This document shows, one piece after another, positions 1 through 7,766 of a DNA stretch of 64,000 nt; the first letter of the stretch is position 1, and the number at the start of each line of letters is the position of its first letter. The translations under genes were made by a program, and so were the position numbers. Below the pieces are notes generated by a model that was not told the origin of the DNA, searched no databases, and saw only the letters and a list, made by a program, of their open reading frames with translations. The stretch comes from Bacteroidota bacterium (GTDB taxonomy: Bacteria; Bacteroidota; Ignavibacteria; Ignavibacteriales; Ignavibacteriaceae): contig JAIUOE010000001.1 in the NCBI GenBank assembly GCA_020161395.1, forward strand, positions 558,001 to 622,000, in the 5' to 3' direction.

Positions 1-1239
1 TGTACCTGCAGGAACATAGGTTTCATTGTTTCTGCGTGCTTTGTGGCAGTTCATACAAAGTTTGCCTTCGCCTGTAACAACAGCGGAGTAGTTGAAACCG
101 TTACCAAGAGTATCACCAACAGCAGGTGTATATCTTAAGCTGGCAGGGTTTGTTGTTCCGTGAGGATCGTGGCACATTGAGCAGCCAAGATCTGTCTGGT
201 TTGCTTCAGTCCAACCGGTTGTGTTGGTTGTTCTGCCATATGAGTAGTTGATGTAACCTTTTGCATCGTGGCAACGGATACAGTTACCCAATGAGTTGTT
301 CTGTGAAGCTGCTGCCTGAGCAAATGAGTTTGACCAAACTGCTACAGAGTGTCTTGTTACAGCAAACTGGTTGTAGGTTCTGTAATAAGGCGGTGAATCA
401 TGGCATCTCATGCAAGCGCCTGCTTCATAGTTGATGGCAATGTTTGCTGTGCTTGGAGCTGCAGCGTGCTGGCTGCCTGCACCGTGGCACATTTCGCAAC
501 CAACATTGGCTGTATTAACAAGTACACCACCATTAACTGCTCTAAGGGTATCCCATTTCAATGGATTTGGAGGTCCTGAATAGACATATCCGTTTGCAGC
601 AGCCAAATCATCAAATCCACCATTTACTGATGCGAGATTATGATCTGTTCCGGTTGTATGGCATTTCAAACATGTTGGTCCAAAATGTGAGTTTGTACCG
701 GTCATTTCTCTCTTTAAAGCAAGACCGTGTTTCGAGTCTTTCCATCTGTTGAAAATGCCGCTGAAGGTCGGGTTTGAAGTGTGGCAGGTCATACATTTTG
801 GGAATGTACCGGCAATACCGTCAAATCCACCAACACCAACATAATTACCGGCTACAAATGTCATTGTGGTGTCATGTGTGCCGCCTGTGGTGGTGACTGA
901 AAGATTAACTACATAGTTACCAACTACATCGGGCTTCAAACCAACCATTGTCGGCAGAAGATTTTCGATTGTAGCTGTGGAACCAGCGGGTTTAGTTGTC
1001 AATGTAAAAGTGAACGCCGTGATCGGTAATGTATTTGCGATATTTCTTGGTGAGAAATAGAAATAAGTACCATTAGCGGTAACTTTGGCTCCGGAAGAAA
1101 CGGAGTTGGTGCTCAAACCTAATGTCGTCAACCTGGCTTCTGACATTGGCTCGGAAAAGATTTTTGCTCTGGGTACTTGCGCGTACACTGCTGCGGTAAA
1201 TGATACAGCTACCAGAATGAAAAGTAGTTTTTTTAGCAT
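1..1239 (-). CDS. Multiheme c-type cytochrome, seven visible hemes, C-terminus off the window
   Basis: Exported electron-transfer protein. Read from the ATG at 1239, the frame stays open for 413 codons to the left edge, so the C-terminus is missing. The first 21 residues are a signal peptide (MLKKLLFILVAVSFTAAVYAQ). Residues of about 40-145 form a beta-rich, heme-free region. Heme-attachment CxxCH motifs then start at about residues 149 (CMTCH), 190 (CLKCH), 248 (CEMCH), 276 (CMRCH), 320 (CIRCH), 353 (CSMCH) and 395 (CMNCH). Wide motif spacing with scattered extra histidines is usual for periplasmic or surface multiheme cytochromes used in respiration. It faces away from its right neighbour, so it has its own promoter in 1240-1460. 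The physiological partner cannot be told from this fragment. Confidence 0.9.
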   Translation of the reverse strand, partial: MLKKLLFILVAVSFTAAVYAQVPRAKIFSEPMSEARLTTLGLSTNSVSSGAKVTANGTYFYFSPRNIANTLPITAFTFTLTTKPAGSTATIENLLPTMVGLKPDVVGNYVVNLSVTTTGGTHDTTMTFVAGNYVGVGGFDGIAGTFPKCMTCHTSNPTFSGIFNRWKDSKHGLALKREMTGTNSHFGPTCLKCHTTGTDHNLASVNGGFDDLAAANGYVYSGPPNPLKWDTLRAVNGGVLVNTANVGCEMCHGAGSQHAAAPSTANIAINYEAGACMRCHDSPPYYRTYNQFAVTRHSVAVWSNSFAQAAASQNNSLGNCIRCHDAKGYINYSYGRTTNTTGWTEANQTDLGCSMCHDPHGTTNPASLRYTPAVGDTLGNGFNYSAVVTGEGKLCMNCHKARRNNETYVPAGT

Positions 1240-1511
1240 TTTTGCCTCTATAAATTAAAGTGCTGGTGTAATTAAGCAATTCTCGTGCCAATGTTGAATT
1301 ATTAAGCATATCCGCTGTAATGGCTTGTTTTGGTGTATAATTTTTTTACAACCCGGGAAAAATTCTAATAATGAAGAAAATTTTTTTCAATAATTGGAAA
1401 TTTTTATCTGATTTGAGAATGTAAGTTGTAACACAGGTTATTTTGTTATGAGGAACATCTTTGCAAGATTTACCTTATGTATATTATGATATTAAAAAAC
1501 AGGAATTTTCC

Positions 1512-1991
1512 ATGACACATACACTACGGATATCACTCTTTTTTTTCATGGTTTATGCTTCGAAAATCCTCGCTCAGGAAACCACACAAATCAAAAACTT
1601 TGGTGAACTTCTCTCCACTCTCGACAAGGGGGCTCAGGTAAGGGTTGTCTTCCACTATGCAAAGTGCCGGCTGGTGATCGATTCCACCGAAGAGAAATCT
1701 CCCGATGTAACCGGGGGAATGGGCATCGACGAATTCGAATACTTCCCCGCGGGTTCAATCAAAAACCCCAAAGGGTATCTCGCATTCAGCAAAGCGGTTC
1801 TCATTTCCCACAGAAAATATGGATATGTCACCAATTATGTGAAGTGTCGCGTATTCGAGGATAACTCGGTGGAAGTAAATGCCCGCTACATCACTCCCGA
1901 TAAATATGAAACTGTAATGAATGAGACATTTTATTGCACCATTGCAAACGGTGAGAACGGTGAAGGGGTGCTCTTCTTTTTGCAGGATTGA
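1512..1991 (+). CDS. VirK-family secreted protein
   Basis: Small exported protein of about 159 residues. I use the ATG at 1512 rather than the in-frame one at 1461, because 1512 follows an AGGAA sequence (1501-1505) and begins the signal peptide (MTHTLRISLFFFMVYASKILAQ). The mature part has a KGAQVRVVFHYAKC segment, a GGMGIDEFEYF segment and a terminal YCTIANGENGEGVLFF segment. This order of conserved blocks is that of the VirK family, first named from a plasmid virulence region of Agrobacterium; its biochemical role is not settled. The gene stands alone between divergent and unrelated neighbours. A hairpin (1994-2020) follows the stop codon. Confidence 0.6.
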   Translation: MTHTLRISLFFFMVYASKILAQETTQIKNFGELLSTLDKGAQVRVVFHYAKCRLVIDSTEEKSPDVTGGMGIDEFEYFPAGSIKNPKGYLAFSKAVLISHRKYGYVTNYVKCRVFEDNSVEVNARYITPDKYETVMNETFYCTIANGENGEGVLFFLQD

Positions 1992-1993
1992 AT

Positions 1994-2020
1994 CCGGGTT
2001 GTTTAAGGGTAAAAACCCGG
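1994..2020 (+). terminator. Hairpin after the VirK-like gene
   Basis: CCGGGTT (1994-2000) pairs perfectly with AACCCGG (2014-2020) across a 13-base loop, just after the stop codon at 1989-1991. The downstream sequence is AT-rich but has no clean run of T, so termination is plausible rather than certain. Confidence 0.45.
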
Positions 2021-2101
2021 GTGAATTTAAACCATTTTTATTCAGGTATTATCTAACAGACATAACAACCATTATTTAATAATTTTCATGCAATATGAAA
2101 C

Positions 2102-2105
2102 GGAG
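2102..2105 (+). promoter_or_regulatory. Ribosome binding site in the wrong frame for the following lipoprotein
   Basis: GGAG lies nine bases before the ATG at 2115, which opens a frame reading MQNRLKALFPH. The long downstream lipoprotein frame begins at 2146, one base out of phase, and has no such signal in front of it. The site therefore argues that 2115 is the true start and that a one-base difference lies in the C tract at 2141-2145. Confidence 0.5.
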
Positions 2106-2145
2106 ACTCTTTCTATGCAAAACAGATTAAAAGCACTTTTCCCCC

Positions 2146-3024
2146 ATGCTTCTGGTTATTCCCCTGTTCCTGACGATTTCAGGATGTAAGAAAGGTGAGA
2201 ATCCAACTGAAGTGCAGGTGGAAGCCGCAGCAACGCAGGACGCCGCAGCATCAATAGCAGCCTCACTGGCAATTAACGACGGTGGAGCGCTCGAACAAAT
2301 GTCTGACATGATGGCAAGTGCTACAAAAGAGGGACTGCAAAACGAGGTTGTCAACTCGCTTTTTGGTTTCCGGAATGGCTCAGTAAATGTTGAAAAAGTC
2401 TATGACTCACTTACAGGCTGGTGGACGGTAACCGTAACCCGCACAAAAGGCGACCCTTCCGGGCTCTATCATGCAAACTATGTTCGCGTGTATAAACACA
2501 GATTTCTGGACAAAAACGGCGTTTTTCAAAAACACTATATTGTCGATCTGAACGGTACACCTGATACTGCCTACACTGTCAATCAGGAAATTGTAAGCGG
2601 AACCGGAGAACTGGTGAGGCCGGGTGTTTCCCGCAAACTTCTCACACTCTCGGCAGGATGGACCACAACAAACGCCAACACTTCCATTGTTACGGTTAAT
2701 ACACTCCCCGCTTCCCCTCTAAGAAGAGCCGTCTCGGATACCATTATCAGAGGAAATGCCGTCCGCACACTCAACAACAACCTCACATTGAACTTTACCA
2801 ATGTTAAGGGTCCAAGATTAAGAACATTGAACTGGCACCGTGCAATCAGCGGAACCATCACCGGTACCTACACGGCGACAGTTACATTTCTGAAAGGTGA
2901 AGTTTACAGGGAGAAGGTTATCAACCGCGAAATAAACATTACGCTCGGCGGTGATAAAATTCAGATGAATGTCGGTGGCACCAAATTCCTCCTCGATCCC
3001 GTAACGGGCGAGCTGACACAATAA
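2146..3024 (+). CDS. Predicted outer-surface lipoprotein, N-terminus probably frameshifted
   Basis: Lipoprotein of unknown function, 292 residues as read. Residues 1-14 (MLLVIPLFLTISGC) are the hydrophobic core and lipobox of a lipoprotein signal, with C14 as the predicted lipidated cysteine, but the usual positively charged start is missing. An upstream ATG at 2115 with its own ribosome binding site encodes MQNRLKALFP, exactly the missing charged part. It joins the main frame if the five-C tract at 2141-2145 is one base shorter. The mature protein has a low-complexity Ala/Gln-rich region (about 22-45) and then a beta-rich Thr/Asn-rich body with no domain I recognise. A rho-independent terminator follows at 3047-3080. 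Confidence 0.7.
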   Translation: MLLVIPLFLTISGCKKGENPTEVQVEAAATQDAAASIAASLAINDGGALEQMSDMMASATKEGLQNEVVNSLFGFRNGSVNVEKVYDSLTGWWTVTVTRTKGDPSGLYHANYVRVYKHRFLDKNGVFQKHYIVDLNGTPDTAYTVNQEIVSGTGELVRPGVSRKLLTLSAGWTTTNANTSIVTVNTLPASPLRRAVSDTIIRGNAVRTLNNNLTLNFTNVKGPRLRTLNWHRAISGTITGTYTATVTFLKGEVYREKVINREINITLGGDKIQMNVGGTKFLLDPVTGELTQ

Positions 3025-3046
3025 GGAAATTTTATTTGAATGGAAA

Positions 3047-3080
3047 AGGCGGGCTGCAAAAAATGTGGTCTGCCTTTTTT
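3047..3080 (+). terminator. Rho-independent terminator between convergent genes
   Basis: AGGCGGGC (3047-3054) pairs with GTCTGCCT (3068-3075), with two G-T wobbles, and is followed by a run of T to 3080. It sits between the lipoprotein gene and the convergent mgtE gene. The A run on its left side could let it act on both strands. Confidence 0.75.
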
Positions 3081-3100
3081 ATTTCGGGACTTGCACCCAT

Positions 3101-4480
3101 TTAAAGAAGTGTACCCCTGAGGAAAAGGGCGGCACAGGTGAAGTAGATGATTATTCCGGTCACATCCACGAGTGTGGAAACGAAGGGAGCTGACGAAGTC
3201 GCCGGATCAAACCCCAGCCTTTTAAGCAACAGCGGCAACATTGCACCCACGAATGTACCCCAAAGAACAACCCCGATCAGGGCACTGGATACACTCAATG
3301 AGATTAAAAACCAGTAATCGAGATGGCTCAGGTTAAGAACTTCGAGTATTGCGATTCTGAAAAATCCGATGCCTGCCAGTATCAGTCCCAGAAACAGTCC
3401 GGTGATAAACTCTTTTTTCATCACTCCCCACCAGTCGCCTATCGATATTTCACCAAGTGAGAGGGCACGGGTGACGAGGGTTGCCGCCTGCGAACCGGAA
3501 TTACCCCCCGAGGCAATCACCAGCGGAATAAAGAGGGAAAGTACCAGTGCCTTCGCGAGCTCCTCTTCAAAAATTCCTATCGCGGACGCGGTAAGACTTC
3601 CGCTGACAAAAAGTACTGCAAGCCAGCCGACCCGTTTTTTTATCATTTGCGGAATTGTAGTATCCACATAAGAATCCTCCAAAGCAGAGACGGCACCCAG
3701 TTTCTGGATATCCTCGGTTGCCTCCTCTTCCGCAACATCCAACACATCATCCACAGTAATGATACCAATCAGCACACCTTGTGAATCAACGACGGGAATT
3801 GAGAGTTTGTCATATTTCTTGAAAACCTCAACCGCCTGCTCCTGATCTTCCGATGCGCTGAGGCAGACAAAGTTGTTATCCATCAGATCATACACTTTTT
3901 TATGAAGTGGATTCAACAGAAATTCCCTGATTCTGATGTCATCCACAAGCTGCCCTCTTTCGTTCACGACATATATCGTGTTCAGAGTTTCAGAATCCTC
4001 ACCGTTTTCGCGGATGTAGTCCAGCACTTCCTTTATCGACCAGTCTTCCTCAACTGCGATGTAATCGGGGGTCATCAGACGGCCAATTGAGTTCTCGGGG
4101 TAACCAAGCAACTGCTTTGCGACAGCCCTTTCCTCCGTTGAGAGGAGGGACATCAGCTGTTTTGTTATGCTTGCCGGAAGTTCTTCGAAAAGTGCGGTAC
4201 GATCATCAGGCGACATTTCATTCAGGATGTTCGAAACCTCTTCATTCCCCATCGCTTTCAGAAGATTCATCTGATCTTCAATCTCGAGGTATTCGAAAGT
4301 TTCTATCTCCACATCTTTGGGGAGTACTCTGAAAAAAACGGCACAATCGGTATCGGGAAGGCAGGAAATGAGGTCAGCCAGGTCTGCAGGAGTCCATTCA
4401 TCTATAAGTTCTTTAATCGGCGAGAGATTCCTTTTACGGATTAACTCGCTGATCTCGGGCTGGAGTATTTTTCCAATCAT
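3101..4480 (-). CDS. mgtE: Magnesium transporter MgtE
   Basis: Inner-membrane magnesium channel/transporter of 459 residues, close to the usual family length. In order: the cytoplasmic MgtE N domain of helical repeats (about 1-135), two CBS domains that sense internal magnesium (about 140-260), a connecting helix, and five membrane segments (about 285-455). The pore signature SGGNSGSQAATLVTRAL and the last-helix signature FDPATSSAPF are both intact. The start is supported by AGGAG a few bases upstream. It is a single gene, divergent from the secreted protein at 4809 and convergent with the lipoprotein gene. Family members are gated by magnesium binding to the N and CBS domains. Confidence 0.97.
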   Translation of the reverse strand: MIGKILQPEISELIRKRNLSPIKELIDEWTPADLADLISCLPDTDCAVFFRVLPKDVEIETFEYLEIEDQMNLLKAMGNEEVSNILNEMSPDDRTALFEELPASITKQLMSLLSTEERAVAKQLLGYPENSIGRLMTPDYIAVEEDWSIKEVLDYIRENGEDSETLNTIYVVNERGQLVDDIRIREFLLNPLHKKVYDLMDNNFVCLSASEDQEQAVEVFKKYDKLSIPVVDSQGVLIGIITVDDVLDVAEEEATEDIQKLGAVSALEDSYVDTTIPQMIKKRVGWLAVLFVSGSLTASAIGIFEEELAKALVLSLFIPLVIASGGNSGSQAATLVTRALSLGEISIGDWWGVMKKEFITGLFLGLILAGIGFFRIAILEVLNLSHLDYWFLISLSVSSALIGVVLWGTFVGAMLPLLLKRLGFDPATSSAPFVSTLVDVTGIIIYFTCAALFLRGTLL

Positions 4481-4808
4481 AGCTTCTCCTGCGTTTTTTT
4501 GAGAAGACGGGAATTAGTTGGCTGCTGTTGGTGATTACACTGGTATTACTGATATCAAATTTTGTCAAAAACAGACTCTAAAATTAAGGAATTTCGGGGC
4601 TACTAAAAAGTCAATTTGAAGTTATTTTTGCATTTACACTTAGTATAATACCTGCTAATTATCATTAGGATTTTAATAAAAAATTTCCGATACTTCAATA
4701 ATTGATTTTTTTCAATAGAATTAACGGACTTCCGAATTTTATTTCGGTATAAGGATTTATCCGGCACAAAATGACTTTTGAACATCACTTTTCATATGCA
4801 GGTAAAAA
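4481..4808. other. AT-rich divergent intergenic region
   Basis: This region separates mgtE from the secreted repeat protein and must hold both promoters. It is very AT-rich with several A and T runs. I see no convincing match to the Bacteroidota promoter consensus, no tRNA and no believable small gene; the reading frame at 4603-4788 is low-complexity and has no ribosome binding site. Confidence 0.4.
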
Positions 4809-6899
4809 ATGAAAGCACAGACTTCACTTCTATTTATTCTCACCTTCTCATCCATTCTTAATGCCCAATGGTTCTGGCAAAATCCGCTTCCTCAGGGCAA
4901 CTGGCTTTTCGATGTAAAATACACTAATCCGGAGACCGCGTTGGCGGTTGGTGCTGATGGCACAATAATAAAGACCACCAATGGCGGCGAGAATTGGCAC
5001 AGGATGGAGGCGAATACAGGTTATTATTTGCATGGCTTGTTTACATTAAACTCACAGATCAGTTTTGCGGTTGGCGACCATGGGACCTTCCTTAAAACCA
5101 CCGATGGCGGCAGTTACTGGGAAGTTTCGGATGCAATTGTGAATAAAGACCTGATTGATGTTTTCTTCATTAACGAAATGACGGGGTGGGCAACTGGGTG
5201 GGGAGGTGTAATCATGAAGACGACTGATGGCGGAACCTCGTGGAGCACTTTCCGTAATCAACCTGAGATCAGGCTGGAATCAATTTTCTTTATCGATCAG
5301 AACACAGGTTGGGCAGCCGGACAGTCAGGTTATATCCTTAAAACAACTGACGGTGGTAATTCCTGGCAAACACAAAACACAGGGACACTGGAGACTTTCT
5401 ATTCCATACAGTTCTTCGATGCACAAAACGGATGGGCGTGCGGAGGTGGTGCCGGAACGATTATGAAAACCACGAATGGTGGAACCTCCTGGACCAGGAT
5501 AACCACGGGTTCGACCCGCTATTTTATGGCGCTCCAATTCATCGATTCCCTGCACGGCTGGGCTCTAAGCGACAAGTTCAATGTGTCAAGAACCACCGAC
5601 GGCGGTAATACATGGAATGAGTCAATAACAGGGGGCACCTGGTTCCTGAGCGGGATGCATTTCGCAAATTCATCAACAGGATGTGTAGTCGGACAGTATG
5701 GTCAGTTGTTTCTTACCTCCGATGGAGGAGCAACATGGAGCTCCAAACCACGGGTTACTTTAGCCACACTTTACTCGTCATGTTTTACGGATTCCCTTAA
5801 CGGCTGGATGGCGGGTCTGGGTGGGACTATAATCCACACATCCAACAGCGGATCAACCTGGGAGGTCCAAAACAGTGGTACAACTCAACATTTGCGGGCG
5901 GTGCAGTTCGTGGATAACATGAATGGATGGGCTGTCGGAGGAGAGGGTTATGTCTGGAATATTCTTAGGACCACGGATGGGGGTGTAAACTGGTCAGTAC
6001 AGGAGAATACTACTGAATACCCTTTACATTCATTGAGTTTTGTTGATTCTCAGACGGGGTGGGTTGCCGGTCACTCTGGAAAGATAAGGAAAACCACTGA
6101 CGGAGGACAAACCTGGATCCCCCAATTCAACGATACTACAAGTTCAATAATGGAGATTAGATTTATAAACAGTCAGACAGGTTGGTGCATTGCAGATGGC
6201 GGAGTGATCTACAAGACAACCAACGGGGGAGAAAACTGGCAGGGCATCTATGTCGCAACCACGACAATGTACTCTTTTTGCTTCGTAAATGAATCAACAG
6301 GTTGGGCATGTGGTTGGAATGGTACGATTCTGAAAACTACAAATGGGGGTATCTCATGGGTTCGTCAGCATTTGGAACTTGGACTTTTGCTCGAATCGAT
6401 CGATTTCGCGGATGAGATGTCTGGTCGGGCAGTCGGTGCAAATGGAACCCTCTTTTTCACCACAGACGGGGGTGACACCTGGGGAAAACAGAATTGTGGA
6501 ACGACTTACGCATTTTATACAGTAGATATGATCAATCGACAGACAGCATGGATTGCGGGGTCTTACGGCTCCATTCTGAAAACCACTGACGGTGGAGGTG
6601 TGGTTTCTGTTGACGATATTGTAACATCCAAGCCGGTCTCATTTGAGCTAGGGCAGAACTACCCAAATCCATTTAATCCGGAAACCGTTATCTCTTACAC
6701 ACTACCTGTCACCGGTGAAGTAACAATAATTGTATATAACACTCTCGGACAAAAAATCGCCACACTTGTTGAAGGCATACAAGAAGCAGGCAATCACCGG
6801 GTCACCTTCAAGGCGGATAACCTGCCAAGCGGGGTCTATTTTTACAGGATGGCATCGGGAAATGTGAGCATAGTGAAGAAGATGGTTGTTATTCGATAG
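4809..6899 (+). CDS. Secreted YCF48/Asp-box repeat protein with type IX secretion sorting domain
   Basis: Exported protein of 696 residues. The signal peptide is MKAQTSLLFILTFSSILNAQ. Residues of about 20-600 hold 14 repeats of roughly 42 residues, each with the pattern TTDGG-x-x-W or TTNGG-x-x-W preceded by a GWA-V/A-G motif. This is the signature of YCF48-like and BNR/Asp-box beta-propellers. The C-terminal ~85 residues form a sorting domain beginning with the PNPFNPETVISYTLP block and ending SGVYFYRMASG...KKMVVIR. That domain directs passage through the type IX secretion system and attachment to the surface. The repeats suggest an extended or double propeller; the ligand is unknown. Transcribed alone. 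Confidence 0.88.
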   Translation: MKAQTSLLFILTFSSILNAQWFWQNPLPQGNWLFDVKYTNPETALAVGADGTIIKTTNGGENWHRMEANTGYYLHGLFTLNSQISFAVGDHGTFLKTTDGGSYWEVSDAIVNKDLIDVFFINEMTGWATGWGGVIMKTTDGGTSWSTFRNQPEIRLESIFFIDQNTGWAAGQSGYILKTTDGGNSWQTQNTGTLETFYSIQFFDAQNGWACGGGAGTIMKTTNGGTSWTRITTGSTRYFMALQFIDSLHGWALSDKFNVSRTTDGGNTWNESITGGTWFLSGMHFANSSTGCVVGQYGQLFLTSDGGATWSSKPRVTLATLYSSCFTDSLNGWMAGLGGTIIHTSNSGSTWEVQNSGTTQHLRAVQFVDNMNGWAVGGEGYVWNILRTTDGGVNWSVQENTTEYPLHSLSFVDSQTGWVAGHSGKIRKTTDGGQTWIPQFNDTTSSIMEIRFINSQTGWCIADGGVIYKTTNGGENWQGIYVATTTMYSFCFVNESTGWACGWNGTILKTTNGGISWVRQHLELGLLLESIDFADEMSGRAVGANGTLFFTTDGGDTWGKQNCGTTYAFYTVDMINRQTAWIAGSYGSILKTTDGGGVVSVDDIVTSKPVSFELGQNYPNPFNPETVISYTLPVTGEVTIIVYNTLGQKIATLVEGIQEAGNHRVTFKADNLPSGVYFYRMASGNVSIVKKMVVIR

Positions 6900-7106
6900 C
6901 ATTGAAAAGATTCCTGTTTGTTAATGGTTTGTGTTCACAGGAGTAGAGGGGAGATTTCTTCTAAAATCGCATTATATCGTCCAAATTTCCGGCTATGATG
7001 CTTCTCGAATTCTATCTTTTCCCCCTTTCAAATTGAACACTTCAATCTTTTGCCACTGTTTTTTCAAATAGACCTCTTTAAATAACGACGGACGCTAAAA
7101 AAACAT
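6900..7106. other. Intergenic region upstream of the tRNA promoter
   Basis: About 200 bases of ordinary intergenic sequence between the secreted protein and the tRNA-Lys promoter. I see no gene, no clear terminator hairpin and no repeat in it. Confidence 0.4.
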
Positions 7107-7137
7107 TTTGAATTTATTTTTCATGTGCTTATATTTG
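7107..7137 (+). promoter_or_regulatory. Bacteroidota-type promoter for the tRNA-Lys region
   Basis: TTTG at 7107-7110 is followed after exactly 19 bases by TATATTTG at 7130-7137. This matches the Bacteroidota housekeeping consensus of TTG, about 19 bases, TAnnTTTG. The predicted transcript starts near 7144, runs through a decayed tRNA-like sequence (7197-7226) and then through the intact tRNA-Lys at 7254. Confidence 0.6.
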
Positions 7138-7175
7138 TAAGCTAATTTTGAAAATGTTTTGAAATTGTAGTCGGG

Positions 7176-7231
7176 ATGAAGTTCGGGAACGGAGTTTCTG
7201 CCTTTTAAGCAGAGGCCCGGTGGTTCAGACC
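7176..7231 (+). pseudogene. Decayed tRNA-Lys-like sequence
   Basis: The anticodon arm of tRNA-Lys is present exactly (18 bases, 7197-7214), followed by a degraded T-arm (CGGTGGTTC at 7218-7226 and then a mismatch). The expected 5' half is not recognisable as a cloverleaf. It lies between the promoter and the intact tRNA-Lys gene, about 80 bases upstream of the equivalent bases there. It is best read as an older remnant of tRNA duplication or of element insertion at this site. Confidence 0.55.
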
Positions 7232-7253
7232 GAAAAAGTTTTTATTGTTTGTT

Positions 7254-7325
7254 GGGCACGTAGCTCAGGGGTAGAGCATCTGCCTTTTAAGCAGAGGGTC
7301 GGTGGTTCGAGCCCACCCGTGCTCA
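7254..7325 (+). tRNA. tRNA-Lys (UUU)
   Basis: Complete cloverleaf of 72 bases. The acceptor stem GGGCACG pairs with CGTGCTC (one G-T), the D-arm is GCTC/GAGC, and the anticodon arm is TCTGC/GCAGA with loop CTTTTAA, giving anticodon TTT. The T-arm is GGTGG/CCACC with loop TTCGAGC. The discriminator base is A and CCA is not encoded. Its 3' part, from 7279, is also the left copy of the 90-bp repeat that bounds the island, so the gene was rebuilt or kept intact after integration. Confidence 0.95.
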
Positions 7326-7368
7326 CGAAAAAAAAGCCTTCAGAGAAATCTGAGGGCTTTTTTGTTTT
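7279..7368 (+). repeat. Left 90-bp direct repeat (candidate attL)
   Basis: Identical over 90 bases to 21871-21960. It covers the tRNA-Lys anticodon arm, variable loop, T-arm, acceptor 3' strand and the whole terminator. A 3'-tRNA direct repeat of this kind is the standard footprint of site-specific integration into a tRNA gene. The bases just outside (7278 and 21870; 7369 and 21961) differ. Confidence 0.85.
7328..7363 (+). terminator. Terminator of tRNA-Lys
   Basis: AAAAAAGCC-T-TCAGA and TCTGA-G-GGCTTTTTT form a long stem around a GAAA loop, ending in a T run. It starts two bases after the mature tRNA end and is duplicated at 21920-21955. Confidence 0.9.
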
Positions 7369-7502
7369 TAAAACTTCCTTTTGTTAGCCAACTGCCCGCC
7401 TTTACTATCGATACCCCTCAAAGATACGATAAAATACTCGCTATTTTCTTTTTAACAGTAATTTTAATAACTTGAAACACCATTTATAAAAATTTTCAAG
7501 GT

Positions 7503-7766
7503 ATGGAATTAACCCCTCACCAAGCTAAATATTTCGCTCTGGAATTAACGAGACGCACTGCATCAGACGATATGCAAAAGCTTGTACCGTCTCTTATGGA
7601 TGCCAAGGTGGATTTAAATCATCCGAATGAGCGAATATTCCCGATTAGTACAATTTCAAAGTTTAGTCTCCGGTCATTAGCCGGCGTTTTCCCTTCCGTC
7701 ACAACATTAGTTGGACCACAACCCGTTTTAAGATATCTCAATCGAGCAAAAAAAGACCAAATATGA
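7503..7766 (+). pseudogene. Remnant of a SNF2-family helicase gene (N-terminus only)
   Basis: An 87-codon frame. Its first ~39 residues (starting MELTPHQAKYFALELTRR and ending MDAKVDLN) look like the extreme N-terminus of long SNF2/RapA-like helicases found in defence loci, including DrmD-like proteins. In those, the next residues normally lead into the ATP-binding motif. Here the similarity stops after DLN, and the remaining ~48 residues resemble nothing I recognise. The frame ends in an ATGA overlap with mod. The helicase gene seems to have been deleted except for its beginning, leaving a fused leftover frame that may still be translated and may couple translation of mod. The family match is from memory of the motif and unverified. 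Confidence 0.5.

Noticed and set aside
4603-4788. Minus-strand 61-codon frame upstream of mgtE
   Set aside because: Low-complexity, Lys/Asn/Ile-rich translation of AT-rich intergenic DNA, with no ribosome binding site.
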